DNA from: Actinomycetes bacterium
GTDB taxonomy: Bacteria; Actinomycetota; Acidimicrobiia; Spongiisociales; UBA5794
Direction of reading: 5' to 3'
DNA: 6,761 nt
Assembly: GCA_024275815.1 (NCBI GenBank)
Contig: JAJRYI010000138.1
Coordinates: 1 to 6,761 of the forward strand
This document shows positions 1-6,271 of the stretch, in pieces. Below the pieces are notes generated by a model. It worked only from the letters and a program-made list of their open reading frames with translations. It had not been told where the DNA came from and ran no database searches. Positions within the stretch are counted from its first letter, which is position 1, and every line of letters begins with the position of its first letter. The translations under genes were made by a program, and so were the position numbers.

Positions 1-2046
1 CGCACGCCCGACGATGAGGCAGCCGCTACCGCCGACCTCTGGCGGTCGGGACTCGAGTCATGGGACATCTCGGGCGAGGACATCGCAGCTCTCCGATCGT
101 CGGTGGACATGACGATCTACACACCCGGGTCCGAATCCGGCGTTCCCCTCAACGTCATAGGGCGAATGCGGCCACCGGATCTGTCGTGGGACACCGAGGC
201 TGAAACGATCCGTGACGAGATCCAGGGGATCGTCTCAGGGTTGCTCTCGCTGATCGACGTCGACGCGGATCCCATCGCGTCCAGAGAGCACATCCTCGTC
301 TCGAACCTCATCGAGAACACCTGGCGCAACGGCGATACGACCGACCTCCCCACACTGATCAACCAGGTCGCCACACCACCGATACGCAAGCTTGGCGTGT
401 TCGACGTCGACACCTTCTTCCCGGAGAAGGACCGCATGACCTTCGCCATGAGGCTCAACGGCCTGCTCGCGTCCCCGTCGTTCGCATCCTGGATGACCGG
501 CGTAGACCTCGACATCGAGAAGCTCCTGTGGTCCAACGGCAAGCCACAAGCCTCGATCATCTACCTCGCTCACCTCAGCGACACCGAGCGCCAGTTCATC
601 GTGACGATCATTCTCTCCAGGGTCATCACGTGGATGCGCTCACAACCGGGAAGCAGCGATCTACGGGCGCTGATCTACATGGACGAGGTGTTCGGGTTCG
701 TACCGCCAACGGCCGAGCCACCCGCCAAGCGGCCGATTCTCACGATCCTCAAGCAAGCCAGGGCGTTCGGCATCGGGATGCTGCTCTCGACCCAGAACCC
801 CGTCGACCTCGACTACAAGGCCATGTCGAACGCAGGTACGTGGTGCATCGGTCGGCTCCAGACGGAACGGGACAAGGCCCGCATCATCGAGGCCCTCACC
901 ACTGCGACCGGGGAAGTCGACATCGCAGACCTCGACGCAACGATCTCGAACCTCTCCAAGCGCGTCTTTCTGCTGCACAGCACCAAACGCTCGGCGCCGA
1001 CGGTCTTCACGACACGATGGGCGATGTCCTACCTCCGCGGTCCGATGACCCGTGAGGAGATCGCCCGGATCACGCAACGGCGACCTTCAGAACCGACAAC
1101 GACTCCCGCAAGCGCTCCCCGCTCATCGCCCGACCAGGATGACGCGACGATGGTGGCTCCTGCCGTCGCCGACGGCATCGACGTCGTGACCCTGCATCCG
1201 GCGGCACCGTGGGCATCGACGGTCGGCTACGCCGAGAATGGGGCCACCTACAAGGCAGTGCTGGCGGTCACCGTCTCGACCCGGTACGACGAGACACGGC
1301 TCGGTGTCGACCACACAGAAACGTGGCAGGCCGTCCTGTCACCACTCACCGACCCTCCCGACACAGACAACCTGATCGAGGTCGACCACGACCCACGGGA
1401 CTTCATGAGCCTCCAGACCGATGTCCCGTTCACGGAACCGGACGCTCCGATATCCCAGAAGCGGTACTTCGACGATGTCAGCAGGATGATCATCCGAGAC
1501 CTCGACACCCGCGAGACGATCACCGTCTACCGCAACCAGCCTCTCAAGCTCACGTCGCGACCCGGGGAGTCGTCGACAGACTTCGAAGCTCGCTGCGTGA
1601 CGGCCGCAACAGATCGAGCCGATGCGGAGATCGCCAAGCTCACGCAGCGATACATGAAGCGGATTCGCACAGCAAGGCGGGATTACGAGAACGCTGTGCG
1701 AACGGCCGACTCAGCGGCACAAGCCATGGATGACCTCCAGGGTGAGGCCGCCGTCGGCATGGTGTTCGATCTTCTATCGGGTCGACGTCCACGAGTGTCG
1801 TCTTCCAAGCGCCGTTCCGCCGAGGCGCGCCTCGCACGAGCTGAGGACAAGATCGAGGACAAGAAGGCAAGGTTCGAGGATCTCAACGACGAGCTCGCCT
1901 CCGAGGTTGCTGCTCTCCAAGAGGAGTGGGCATCGAAGGCAACCGACATAGAGGAGGTCGACGTCGGCCTCGAGAAAGACGACATCGCGCTGGACGCAGT
2001 GACCCTGGTGTGGGTGAGAAGCGATCCATCGACGAGCAGCGAGTAG
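1..2046 (+). CDS. HerA/DUF87-type P-loop ATPase, C-terminal part (5' end off-window)
   Basis: The reading frame is open from base 1, so the gene starts upstream; the first Met (103) lies inside the domain and is not the start. About 681 residues are visible. The segment TIYTPGSESGVPLNV (near 105-160) resembles the region after Walker A in HerA/VirB4-like bacterial ATPases. Walker B is ALIYMDE (about nt 667-687). The downstream STQNP (about nt 787-801) is the usual sensor motif, followed by RLQTERDKARIIEAL, typical of these hexameric motor ATPases. After about nt 1080 a Pro/Ser/Thr-rich linker leads to a poorly recognisable domain, then a charged, Lys/Glu/Arg-rich, probably coiled-coil segment (about nt 1600-1950). 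Known family members translocate DNA or drive conjugation, repair or defence complexes. Which role applies here cannot be told, because Walker A and the upstream partner genes are missing. The family call is good, the specific function unknown. Confidence 0.82.
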   Translation, partial: RTPDDEAAATADLWRSGLESWDISGEDIAALRSSVDMTIYTPGSESGVPLNVIGRMRPPDLSWDTEAETIRDEIQGIVSGLLSLIDVDADPIASREHILVSNLIENTWRNGDTTDLPTLINQVATPPIRKLGVFDVDTFFPEKDRMTFAMRLNGLLASPSFASWMTGVDLDIEKLLWSNGKPQASIIYLAHLSDTERQFIVTIILSRVITWMRSQPGSSDLRALIYMDEVFGFVPPTAEPPAKRPILTILKQARAFGIGMLLSTQNPVDLDYKAMSNAGTWCIGRLQTERDKARIIEALTTATGEVDIADLDATISNLSKRVFLLHSTKRSAPTVFTTRWAMSYLRGPMTREEIARITQRRPSEPTTTPASAPRSSPDQDDATMVAPAVADGIDVVTLHPAAPWASTVGYAENGATYKAVLAVTVSTRYDETRLGVDHTETWQAVLSPLTDPPDTDNLIEVDHDPRDFMSLQTDVPFTEPDAPISQKRYFDDVSRMIIRDLDTRETITVYRNQPLKLTSRPGESSTDFEARCVTAATDRADAEIAKLTQRYMKRIRTARRDYENAVRTADSAAQAMDDLQGEAAVGMVFDLLSGRRPRVSSSKRRSAEARLARAEDKIEDKKARFEDLNDELASEVAALQEEWASKATDIEEVDVGLEKDDIALDAVTLVWVRSDPSTSSE

Positions 2047-2082
2047 CACACCTCGAACACTCAGACGATCGATCTCCCCTCC

Positions 2083-2096
2083 AAGCCGTCCGGCTT
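2083..2096. terminator. short hairpin between convergent genes, possible bidirectional terminator
   Basis: AAGCC-GTCC-GGCTT forms a 5-bp stem with a 4-nt loop. It lies in the 49-nt gap between the stop of the ATPase (2046) and the stop of the convergent CBS gene (2096-2098). The position suits a terminator for both strands. The stem is short and neither strand has a run of T after it, so the call is weak. Confidence 0.3.
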
Positions 2097-2467
2097 CACG
2101 TCTTGGGGATCAACGCCCACAGCACGTCACGTGAATCCACGATGCCGAGCAACTCTCCGTCTTCGACGACGGGAAGGTGCCGGTACCCGGTCTCGAGCAT
2201 CCACGCCGCAGCATCGACGACGGGAACATCCGGATCGATGACGTCGGGACCCGGTGTCATGCACTCCGACACGGGGGTCTCGGGGCCCTTCTCATCCGAG
2301 ACGGCCTGCGTCAGGTCCCTGTCCGTGCAGATTCCGATGATCCCCGATCGATCGACGACGGCCACCGCGCCAACGTGGCACTCGATCATGAGCGCGGCCA
2401 CTTCGTCGATCGGCGCATCGGGTCCAACGATCTCGCTCTGTCGTCCCACCAACGCACGTACACGCAT
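2096..2467 (-). CDS. tandem CBS-domain protein
   Basis: This is a 123-residue protein made of two CBS domains and little else. CBS1 spans about residues 11-60 and contains VGAVAVVDRSGIIGICTDRDL-type sequence. CBS2 spans about 69-119, with YRHLPVVEDGELLGIVDSRDVL-type sequence. Paired CBS domains form a Bateman module that usually binds adenine nucleotides such as AMP, ATP or SAM. Stand-alone versions are common in bacteria and mostly of unknown target. The ATG is preceded by GGAGGT (minus strand, bases 2472-2477) four nt away, which fixes the start. The protein has no signal peptide or membrane segment and should be cytosolic. It follows the sigma-factor gene on the same strand after a 155-nt gap, so co-transcription is possible but not shown. 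The family is near certain; the ligand and partner are unknown. Confidence 0.93.
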   Translation of the reverse strand: MRVRALVGRQSEIVGPDAPIDEVAALMIECHVGAVAVVDRSGIIGICTDRDLTQAVSDEKGPETPVSECMTPGPDVIDPDVPVVDAAAWMLETGYRHLPVVEDGELLGIVDSRDVLWALIPKT

Positions 2468-2622
2468 GATGACCTCCGGCTCTAACGGTAGACGGAAGCT
2501 TCGTGAGATGGAAGACGACGAGGGGTATCGCGAAGACCAGTGCAGAAGGGCCGCTGTTCACCGTTCACCGGCAGGACCTGAGCATCCAGGAATGGCCCGG
2601 GACTCGGACTGTGAACTTCCGC

Positions 2623-3672
2623 TCAGATCAGGTCTTGCTCACGGATACCGAAGCTCGGGTGACGCAGGCGACACAGAGCGAGCTTCTCGAGTTGACGGAT
2701 GCGCTCACGGGTGAGGTTGAACTCCTCACCGATCTCTTCGAGCGTCCTGGGGATTCCATCGTAGAAGCCGTACCGGAGAGCAAGGATCCGTCCCTCACGC
2801 ATGGGAAGCCTGTCGATGGACTTCCTCAGCGAGTTCGCGATGTCGAGCTCTTCAGTGACCCGAACGGGATCGACGGCATCGTCATCCTCGATGAAGTCTC
2901 CAAGCTGTGCACCATCTTCACCGATCGGCTGCTCGAGTGAGACGGTGTCTGCAACGGCGAGAGCGAGTTCGACCTTCGACACCTCGACGCCGGCTTCCTC
3001 CGCGATCTCATCCGGCTTGGGATCCCGTCCGAGTTCCGCCTTCAGGGATGCCTGGGCTGCCCGGACCGCTGCGAGGGTGTCATGGAGATGCACCGGGATA
3101 CGAACCGTTCGGGACTTGTCGGCGATCGCACGGGTGATGGCCTGACGGATCCACCAAGTCGCGTACGTGGAGAACTTGAAACCCTTGCGCCAGTCGAACT
3201 TCTCGACGGCACGGATCAACCCGAGGTTGCCTTCCTGGATCAGATCGAGGAAATCGATACCCGACGTGTTGGCGTAGCGTCGGGCGTTCGCGACGACGAG
3301 GCGCAGGTTTGCCGTGAGGAACGCGTCCTTGGCCTCGCCACCCCTGCGTACCTGGCGCTTGAGCATGAGCTCTTCGGCCTTCGTGGAGTAGTCGTCTGCA
3401 TCCAACCGCTCCTGGGCGGTCTGGCCCGCTTCGATCTTCTGGGCGTAGTCGACCTCGTTCTCAGCTGTGAGGAGTTCGTACTCGCCTATCGATGTGAGGT
3501 ACTGACTGACGAGATCGGTGGTGAGCCTTCCACGATCATCGGTCAACTTGGAGCGTTCCCGATCCTTTATGGATCGACTGAGCGTGTCCCTGTCCATCCG
3601 CTCCTTGGCTTCTTCGCGTTCGCGAACAGCTTTGTTGACGATCGCCTTACGAGGCTTCGACCCTGTCGTCAT
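2623..3672 (-). CDS. RNA polymerase sigma-70 factor, RpoD family (group 1/2)
   Basis: This 349-residue protein directs RNA polymerase to promoters. Region 1.2 lies at about residues 51-82 (SQYLTSIGEYELLTAENEV). Region 2 is at about 116-187, with NLRLVVANARRY, DLIQEGNLGLIRAVEKFDW and STYATWWIRQAITRAI. Region 3 is at about 193-268 (RIPVHLHD onward). Region 4 is at about 284-340, with the helix-turn-helix TLEEIGEEFNLTRERIRQLE. A long acidic region 1.1 is absent; the first 50 residues are short and charged. The tail after LRHP (SFGIREQDLI) differs from the LRDYL-type ending of housekeeping factors, so a SigB/HrdA-like group 2 factor is more likely than the main one. The start chosen is ATG at 3672, five nt after GGAGGA. 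An in-frame TTG one codon earlier is too close to that site. Confidence 0.95.
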   Translation of the reverse strand: MTTGSKPRKAIVNKAVREREEAKERMDRDTLSRSIKDRERSKLTDDRGRLTTDLVSQYLTSIGEYELLTAENEVDYAQKIEAGQTAQERLDADDYSTKAEELMLKRQVRRGGEAKDAFLTANLRLVVANARRYANTSGIDFLDLIQEGNLGLIRAVEKFDWRKGFKFSTYATWWIRQAITRAIADKSRTVRIPVHLHDTLAAVRAAQASLKAELGRDPKPDEIAEEAGVEVSKVELALAVADTVSLEQPIGEDGAQLGDFIEDDDAVDPVRVTEELDIANSLRKSIDRLPMREGRILALRYGFYDGIPRTLEEIGEEFNLTRERIRQLEKLALCRLRHPSFGIREQDLI

Positions 3673-3718
3673 CAACTTCCTCCACGAGGTAGACGGTCGC
3701 TTCGCACAGAGAACACAT
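3647..3718 (-). CDS. possible leader peptide with CxxC, overlapping the sigma-factor start
   Basis: A 23-codon frame opens with ATG at 3718 and stops with TAA at 3647-3649. Its product begins MCSLCEATVYLVEE and is acidic at the C-terminus. It lies in the sigma leader and overlaps the first 26 nt of the sigma gene in another frame, so ribosomes reading it would pass over the sigma ribosome binding site. A weak AGGG precedes it. The CSLC pair resembles half a zinc knuckle or a redox dithiol. The frame is short enough to be chance, with 15 of 22 sense codons after ATG ending in G or C, so this is a candidate only. Confidence 0.22.
   Translation of the reverse strand: MCSLCEATVYLVEEVDDDRVEAS
3678..3683 (-). 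promoter_or_regulatory. ribosome binding site that fixes the sigma-factor start
   Basis: GGAGGA on the minus strand lies 5 nt before ATG (3672) but only 2 nt before the in-frame TTG (3675). The spacing favours the ATG, giving 349 rather than 350 residues. Confidence 0.7.
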
Positions 3719-3737
3719 GGCCCTATCGACGGTGTGT

Positions 3738-3757
3738 TTCGGATTCAGCGATCCGAA
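3738..3757. repeat. perfect 7-bp inverted repeat in the sigma-factor leader
   Basis: TTCGGAT and ATCCGAA flank the 6-nt centre TCAGCG. The repeat sits 65 nt upstream of the sigma ATG and directly downstream of the candidate promoter (3769-3797). It would therefore be either an operator just past the transcription start or a 5'-end mRNA hairpin. No T-run follows it on the minus strand, which argues against a terminator. Confidence 0.5.
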
Positions 3758-3768
3758 GCGTGCACCTC

Positions 3769-3797
3769 AATATCACACAGGCCATGGGATTTGTGAA
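3769..3797 (-). promoter_or_regulatory. candidate promoter for the sigma-factor gene
   Basis: Read on the minus strand, TTCACA (3792-3797; 5 of 6 to TTGACA) and GATATT (3769-3774; 4 of 6 to TATAAT) are separated by 17 bp. The predicted start is near 3762, giving a leader of about 90 nt that contains the inverted repeat at 3738-3757. Confidence 0.4.
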
Positions 3798-3816
3798 CCC
3801 ACTTTCTGATTCGGAA

Positions 3817-3839
3817 GGTACGGTCGTTGAGAACCTACC
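3817..3839 (-). terminator. hairpin after the anchored-protein gene, possible terminator
   Basis: Six nt past the stop of the membrane-anchored protein, GGTAGGT can pair with ACCGTACC (one bulged G) around the 8-nt loop TCTCAACG. Only two T follow, so any termination would be weak or factor-assisted. It separates that gene from the sigma promoter. Confidence 0.28.
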
Positions 3840-3845
3840 CGCACG

Positions 3846-4427
3846 TCACCACCCGACGTCGCACGCCCGGCGCAGCCGTGGGGGGACAGGCAGACCGCTC
3901 TCGACACGCTCGACAACACGCCCACAGAGTTCGTCGAGCATCGACTCGTCGAGGTCCCGCGCACCAGGCCCGACACCACCGAAAGGCCCGTCGTCTCGCT
4001 CGAGATGTCCATGCTCGAAACCGAAGGAGCCATCGCCCGGTGGGGTTCCAAACAGGCCATCCCCGGAGGCGAATCCACCGAACATGCCGAGACCCTCGAC
4101 GAACCCACGGACCAGATCGGGGGCGTCGTCGCGGCAAGCATCGAACGCGTCACCCACCGACACGATCTCGGCAGCTCCCTCGAGTACCTCGGCGTCGAAC
4201 GTGATCCGAAACCCCCCGTCTCTGAGGGACTCGACCAGTGGCACCGGAGCACCCTGTGAACGCAGGCACCGCGACCACGTCTCGAGTTCCTGTGCCATGG
4301 TCTCATCCTCACCGGAGTCCGACACCGACGCAGCTACTCCAACAACGAGAAGGATGGCAACGATCGCAACGCCGACCAGGATCGCTGGAACCAGCCAGTC
4401 TGGGTCTCGAGATCGTGGCACTTCCAT
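3846..4427 (-). CDS. membrane-anchored protein with four cysteines, function unknown
   Basis: This 193-residue protein has a short N-terminus, one hydrophobic segment (about residues 11-34) and then a polar domain, presumably extracytoplasmic. The domain begins ELETWSRCLRSQGAPVP and later has DAFDACRDDAPDLV. I recall that CLRxxGxxxP-type pattern from actinobacterial exported proteins of unknown function. Cysteines at 54, 98, 168 and 189 could make two disulfides. Residues 108-157 are Gly/Phe/Asp-rich and look unstructured. The anchor has no Cys lipobox, so it is a membrane anchor or uncleaved signal. The start ATG (4427) has GAGGAG 8 nt upstream. The frame is open further upstream to 5252, but that part lies opposite the exporter gene and has no better start. 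It is divergent from the exporter across 72 nt. I do not recognise a function. Confidence 0.72.
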   Translation of the reverse strand: MEVPRSRDPDWLVPAILVGVAIVAILLVVGVAASVSDSGEDETMAQELETWSRCLRSQGAPVPLVESLRDGGFRITFDAEVLEGAAEIVSVGDAFDACRDDAPDLVRGFVEGLGMFGGFASGDGLFGTPPGDGSFGFEHGHLERDDGPFGGVGPGARDLDESMLDELCGRVVERVESGLPVPPRLRRACDVGW

Positions 4428-4487
4428 CAGGACAGCTCCTCTGTTGTTGACATGATGTTCCCACGACGGGACCCCTATCGATACAAG

Positions 4488-4493
4488 TAACCT
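4488..4493 (+). promoter_or_regulatory. candidate -10 (TANNNT) of a leaderless exporter transcript
   Basis: TAACCT sits 6 nt before the ATG at 4500, and no Shine-Dalgarno sequence is present in the 25 nt before the start. Leaderless genes in actinobacteria commonly show a TANNNT at this distance. No good -35 is visible at the matching distance. A TTGACA at 4447-4452 is 35 bp away, too far to pair with it. Confidence 0.35.
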
Positions 4494-4499
4494 TCCACG

Positions 4500-5132
4500 A
4501 TGCCCGAAGGAACCACGATCCTCGTCGTCGCCCTCGCCTCGCTCGTGCTCGTCGTCATCCCGGGACCTGCGGTGATCTATATCCTCACCCGCAGCGTGAG
4601 CCAGGGCCGAGACGCCGGACTCGTGTCGGCGATCGGTGTGAACCTCGGTTCGACGGTCCACGTGTTCGCAGCTGTTGCCGGGTTGACCGTGCTCCTCGCC
4701 AGCTCGACGGCCGCCTACACAGCCGTGAAGTGGGCGGGGGTCGTCTACCTCGCATGGATCGGGATCCGCACACTGATGTCGGACGATGAAGGATTCTCCG
4801 AACCCGCCGTAGAACCTGCAGGGCTGAAACGGATCTTCATCCAGGGCGTACTCGTGAACATGTTGAATCCGAAGGTTGCCATCTTCTTCCTGGCCTTCCT
4901 CCCTCAGTTCGTCGACCCGAACGCCCCGAACGCGGCAACCCAGACACTCGTCCTCGGTCTGACTCTCGTGACGATCGGACTCATCTCGGACTCCGTGTAC
5001 GCCGTCATCGGTGGATCGCTCGGAGACCTGTTCCGCAAACGTCCCGGTGCCGCTCGGGCTTCCCGCATCACCGCAGGTTCGGTGTACCTGGCCCTTGCCG
5101 GGATCGCCGCGGTCGCCGGCACCCGGAAGTAG
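4500..5132 (+). CDS. LysE/RhtB-family amino-acid exporter
   Basis: This 210-residue inner-membrane protein belongs to the LysE/RhtB translocator family, whose members export amino acids such as lysine, threonine or homoserine lactone. Diagnostic features are the N-terminal VIPGPAVIYIL (residues 19-29) and NMLNPKVAIFFLAFLPQFV (120-138). Hydrophobic segments lie at about 6-29, 41-68, 72-92, 113-138, 147-175 and 190-207, giving the usual six. The length matches the family (about 200-215). The two PG/NP motifs normally lie in the reentrant or helical core of the carrier. The substrate cannot be read from the sequence, and no biosynthetic or LysG-type regulator gene adjoins it. It starts at ATG without a ribosome binding site. 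The gene before it is divergent and the gene after it has its own strong promoter, so it is probably monocistronic. Confidence 0.93.
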   Translation: MPEGTTILVVALASLVLVVIPGPAVIYILTRSVSQGRDAGLVSAIGVNLGSTVHVFAAVAGLTVLLASSTAAYTAVKWAGVVYLAWIGIRTLMSDDEGFSEPAVEPAGLKRIFIQGVLVNMLNPKVAIFFLAFLPQFVDPNAPNAATQTLVLGLTLVTIGLISDSVYAVIGGSLGDLFRKRPGAARASRITAGSVYLALAGIAAVAGTRK

Positions 5133-5218
5133 CAGCCTTCCCTTCTCCAAACATGCTCGACGACACGGACCTGAACCCCAGATCAGGACCGCTGTTTCGT
5201 GCCATTTGGCCAGAACAT

Positions 5219-5247
5219 GTGACAGCACCCCGAGAAGTTGATATGAT
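5219..5247 (+). promoter_or_regulatory. strong promoter of the first Rrf2 gene
   Basis: GTGACA (5219-5224; 5 of 6 to TTGACA), a 17-bp spacer and TATGAT (5242-5247; 5 of 6), with an extended -10 TGA before it. Transcription should begin near 5254, giving a leader of about 34 nt. The best sigma-70-type promoter in the window. Confidence 0.72.
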
Positions 5248-5269
5248 TGCATAGCTGCCCGCTAAGGAA
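5246..5269 (+). promoter_or_regulatory. shared Rrf2-promoter element, copy 1 (ATTGC-N11-CTAAGGAA)
   Basis: ATTGC (5246-5250) overlaps the -10 of the first Rrf2 gene, and CTAAGGAA (5262-5269) follows after 11 nt. The same two words with the same spacing occur before the second Rrf2 gene (6269-6292). Here CTAAGGAA cannot be the ribosome binding site, since GGAGG at 5276-5280 lies closer to the ATG with a 7-nt gap. The position, at and just past the start point, suits an operator. Confidence 0.5.
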
Positions 5270-5287
5270 TAGTCTGGAGGGCCAATC

Positions 5288-5740
5288 ATGCGGCTCGAAC
5301 TGACAAAGAAGACAGACCTGGCGTTCCAAGCACTCGCCGCGATCGCCACCCATGGTGACCAGCGAATGAACGGCTCGGAACTCGCCGCGAGCCTCGACAT
5401 AACCACGCACTACCTACCTCACGTCATGGCACCACTCACCCGCGCGGGTTGGGTGGCGTCGACCTCCGGTCCTCACGGGGGGTACTCGATCGCGATCGAT
5501 CTGCACAACATCACACTGCTCGACCTCGTCGAAGTGGTGGAGGGTTCGATCGACAACAACCGCTGTCTCCACCTCGGCCCACAACACTCGACAACTCAAG
5601 CCACGTGTGCGCTCCACCATCCATGGACGAAGGCACGTCAGGCCCTGATCGACGCTCTCGCCGAGACGGATATCGGCGAGATCATCGAATCAGTGCCGGA
5701 CTCATCCACGATCGAACATGAGCAGACGCTGTCTGCCTGA
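5288..5740 (+). CDS. Rrf2-family transcription regulator, two-Cys variant
   Basis: This 150-residue DNA-binding protein is of the Rrf2 family (IscR, NsrR, RsrR, CymR relatives). The N-terminal winged helix spans about residues 5-70. It has the TKKTDLA helix start, ITTHYLPHV recognition-helix region and the wing GPHGGY (61-66). The ligand region has Cys93 and Cys107 only. Aligned with the paralogue downstream, the middle of three Fe-S cysteines is missing, while D10 (the equivalent of the NsrR cluster Asp) is kept. His95 and His100 lie between the two Cys. It may therefore bind a different cluster, such as the [2Fe-2S] of two-Cys RsrR, or none. GGAGG 7 nt before the ATG fixes the start. A cytochrome gene follows after 38 nt without an obvious promoter, so the two are probably one operon. 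Confidence 0.92.
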   Translation: MRLELTKKTDLAFQALAAIATHGDQRMNGSELAASLDITTHYLPHVMAPLTRAGWVASTSGPHGGYSIAIDLHNITLLDLVEVVEGSIDNNRCLHLGPQHSTTQATCALHHPWTKARQALIDALAETDIGEIIESVPDSSTIEHEQTLSA

Positions 5741-5778
5741 GTCGTTTCAGCCGGGGCCAGCAACAGAAATGAGTAGGG

Positions 5779-6180
5779 GTGCGTAGAACCGGTAGGAGGG
5801 TCGCCATCATCGGGGTGCTGCTCGCCCTCGTCCTTGCCGCATGCGTATGCGAGGACACCGACAGCGGCTCGTGGAACTCCTCTCCCGTTCCGGTCGGACC
5901 GGGAGATCCCATCGCCGGCGCCAGGACGTACACGCAGGTGTGTTCGTCCTGCCACGGCGCCGACCTCCAGGGGGTGGACGATCTCGGCACGCGACTCTCC
6001 CCATCGGAGTTCATCGCAGACCAGAGCGAATCCTCGCTCGCCCGCTACATCAGGGTCGGCAGGGAGGCCGACGACCCCGACAACGTCACCGGTGTCCTCA
6101 TGCCTCCAAGTGGCGGTGCCCCGTGGCTGAGCGACCAGGACATCGCTAACACCGCCGCGTACCTCCTGGGCCACCAGTAA
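5779..6180 (+). CDS. monohaem cytochrome c lipoprotein
   Basis: This 133-residue exported electron carrier has a basic N-terminus (MRRTGRR), a hydrophobic core (9-19) and a lipobox LAAC with Cys22 as lipidation site. That should tether it to the outer face of the membrane. A polar linker leads to a class I cytochrome c domain. The haem motif CSSCH lies at 55-59, GVLMPP supplies the likely axial Met108, and the terminal helix is DIANTAAYLLGHQ (121-133). The domain is short (about 85 residues), as in cytochromes c of cbb3 or dehydrogenase type. The start is GTG at 5779; the frame is closed just upstream (TGA at 5770-5772) and no clear Shine-Dalgarno precedes it, so translation may be coupled to the upstream gene. 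It lies between two Rrf2 regulators, which suggests redox- or NO-responsive control. Its electron partners are not in the window. Confidence 0.93.
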   Translation: MRRTGRRVAIIGVLLALVLAACVCEDTDSGSWNSSPVPVGPGDPIAGARTYTQVCSSCHGADLQGVDDLGTRLSPSEFIADQSESSLARYIRVGREADDPDNVTGVLMPPSGGAPWLSDQDIANTAAYLLGHQ

Positions 6181-6189
6181 CGAAACCTC

Positions 6190-6226
6190 CCGGTGGTGGA
6201 TGAGGAGATCTGGCGCTCATCGCCGG
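6190..6226 (+). terminator. hairpin after the cytochrome gene, possible terminator
   Basis: GATGAG (6199-6204) pairs with CTCATC (6216-6221), and outside it CCGG (6190-6193) with CCGG (6223-6226), with an asymmetric internal loop. It starts 9 nt after the cytochrome stop codon. No T-run follows, so it may be a weak terminator or 3' stabilising structure separating this gene from the second Rrf2 gene. Confidence 0.3.
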
Positions 6227-6240
6227 TTCGGTGCAAATGG

Positions 6241-6271
6241 TTGAGAAATGTCCGTCACAGCGCGGTATATT
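6241..6271 (+). promoter_or_regulatory. candidate promoter of the second Rrf2 gene
   Basis: TTGAGA (6241-6246; 5 of 6 to TTGACA) and TATATT (6266-6271; 5 of 6 to TATAAT) are 19 bp apart. A GGTATA choice of -10 would give 17 bp. The start point should lie near 6278, within the shared element at 6269-6292. Confidence 0.5.

Noticed and set aside
103..105. ATG at 103 as the start of the HerA-type ATPase
   Set aside because: The frame stays open to base 1 and the conserved family sequence continues around it, so the true start and Walker A are upstream.
2556..2569. Two adjacent GTTCACC copies between the CBS and sigma genes
   Set aside because: Only two copies, no dyad and no promoter placed near it; chance is sufficient.
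2468..2622. Promoter search in the 155-nt gap before the CBS gene
   Set aside because: Only a TACCGT that could be a -10 is visible, without a -35; no promoter or terminator can be supported.
3082..4455. 457-codon open frame on the + strand opposite the sigma factor and the anchored protein
   Set aside because: It lies antisense to genes with clear motifs (sigma) and a good start site (anchored protein). Its product is low-complexity Ser/Arg/Pro-rich and lacks a recognisable domain. Long antisense frames are common in GC-rich DNA.
5170..5187. CCTGA-N8-TCAGG hairpin after the exporter
   Set aside because: A 5-bp stem with an 8-nt loop and no T-run; too weak to call a terminator.
4428..5252. 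Upstream extension of the anchored-protein frame (468 codons in all) opposite the exporter
   Set aside because: The added part is antisense to the LysE-family gene and reads as charged, low-complexity sequence. ATG 4427 has its own ribosome binding site directly before the membrane anchor.
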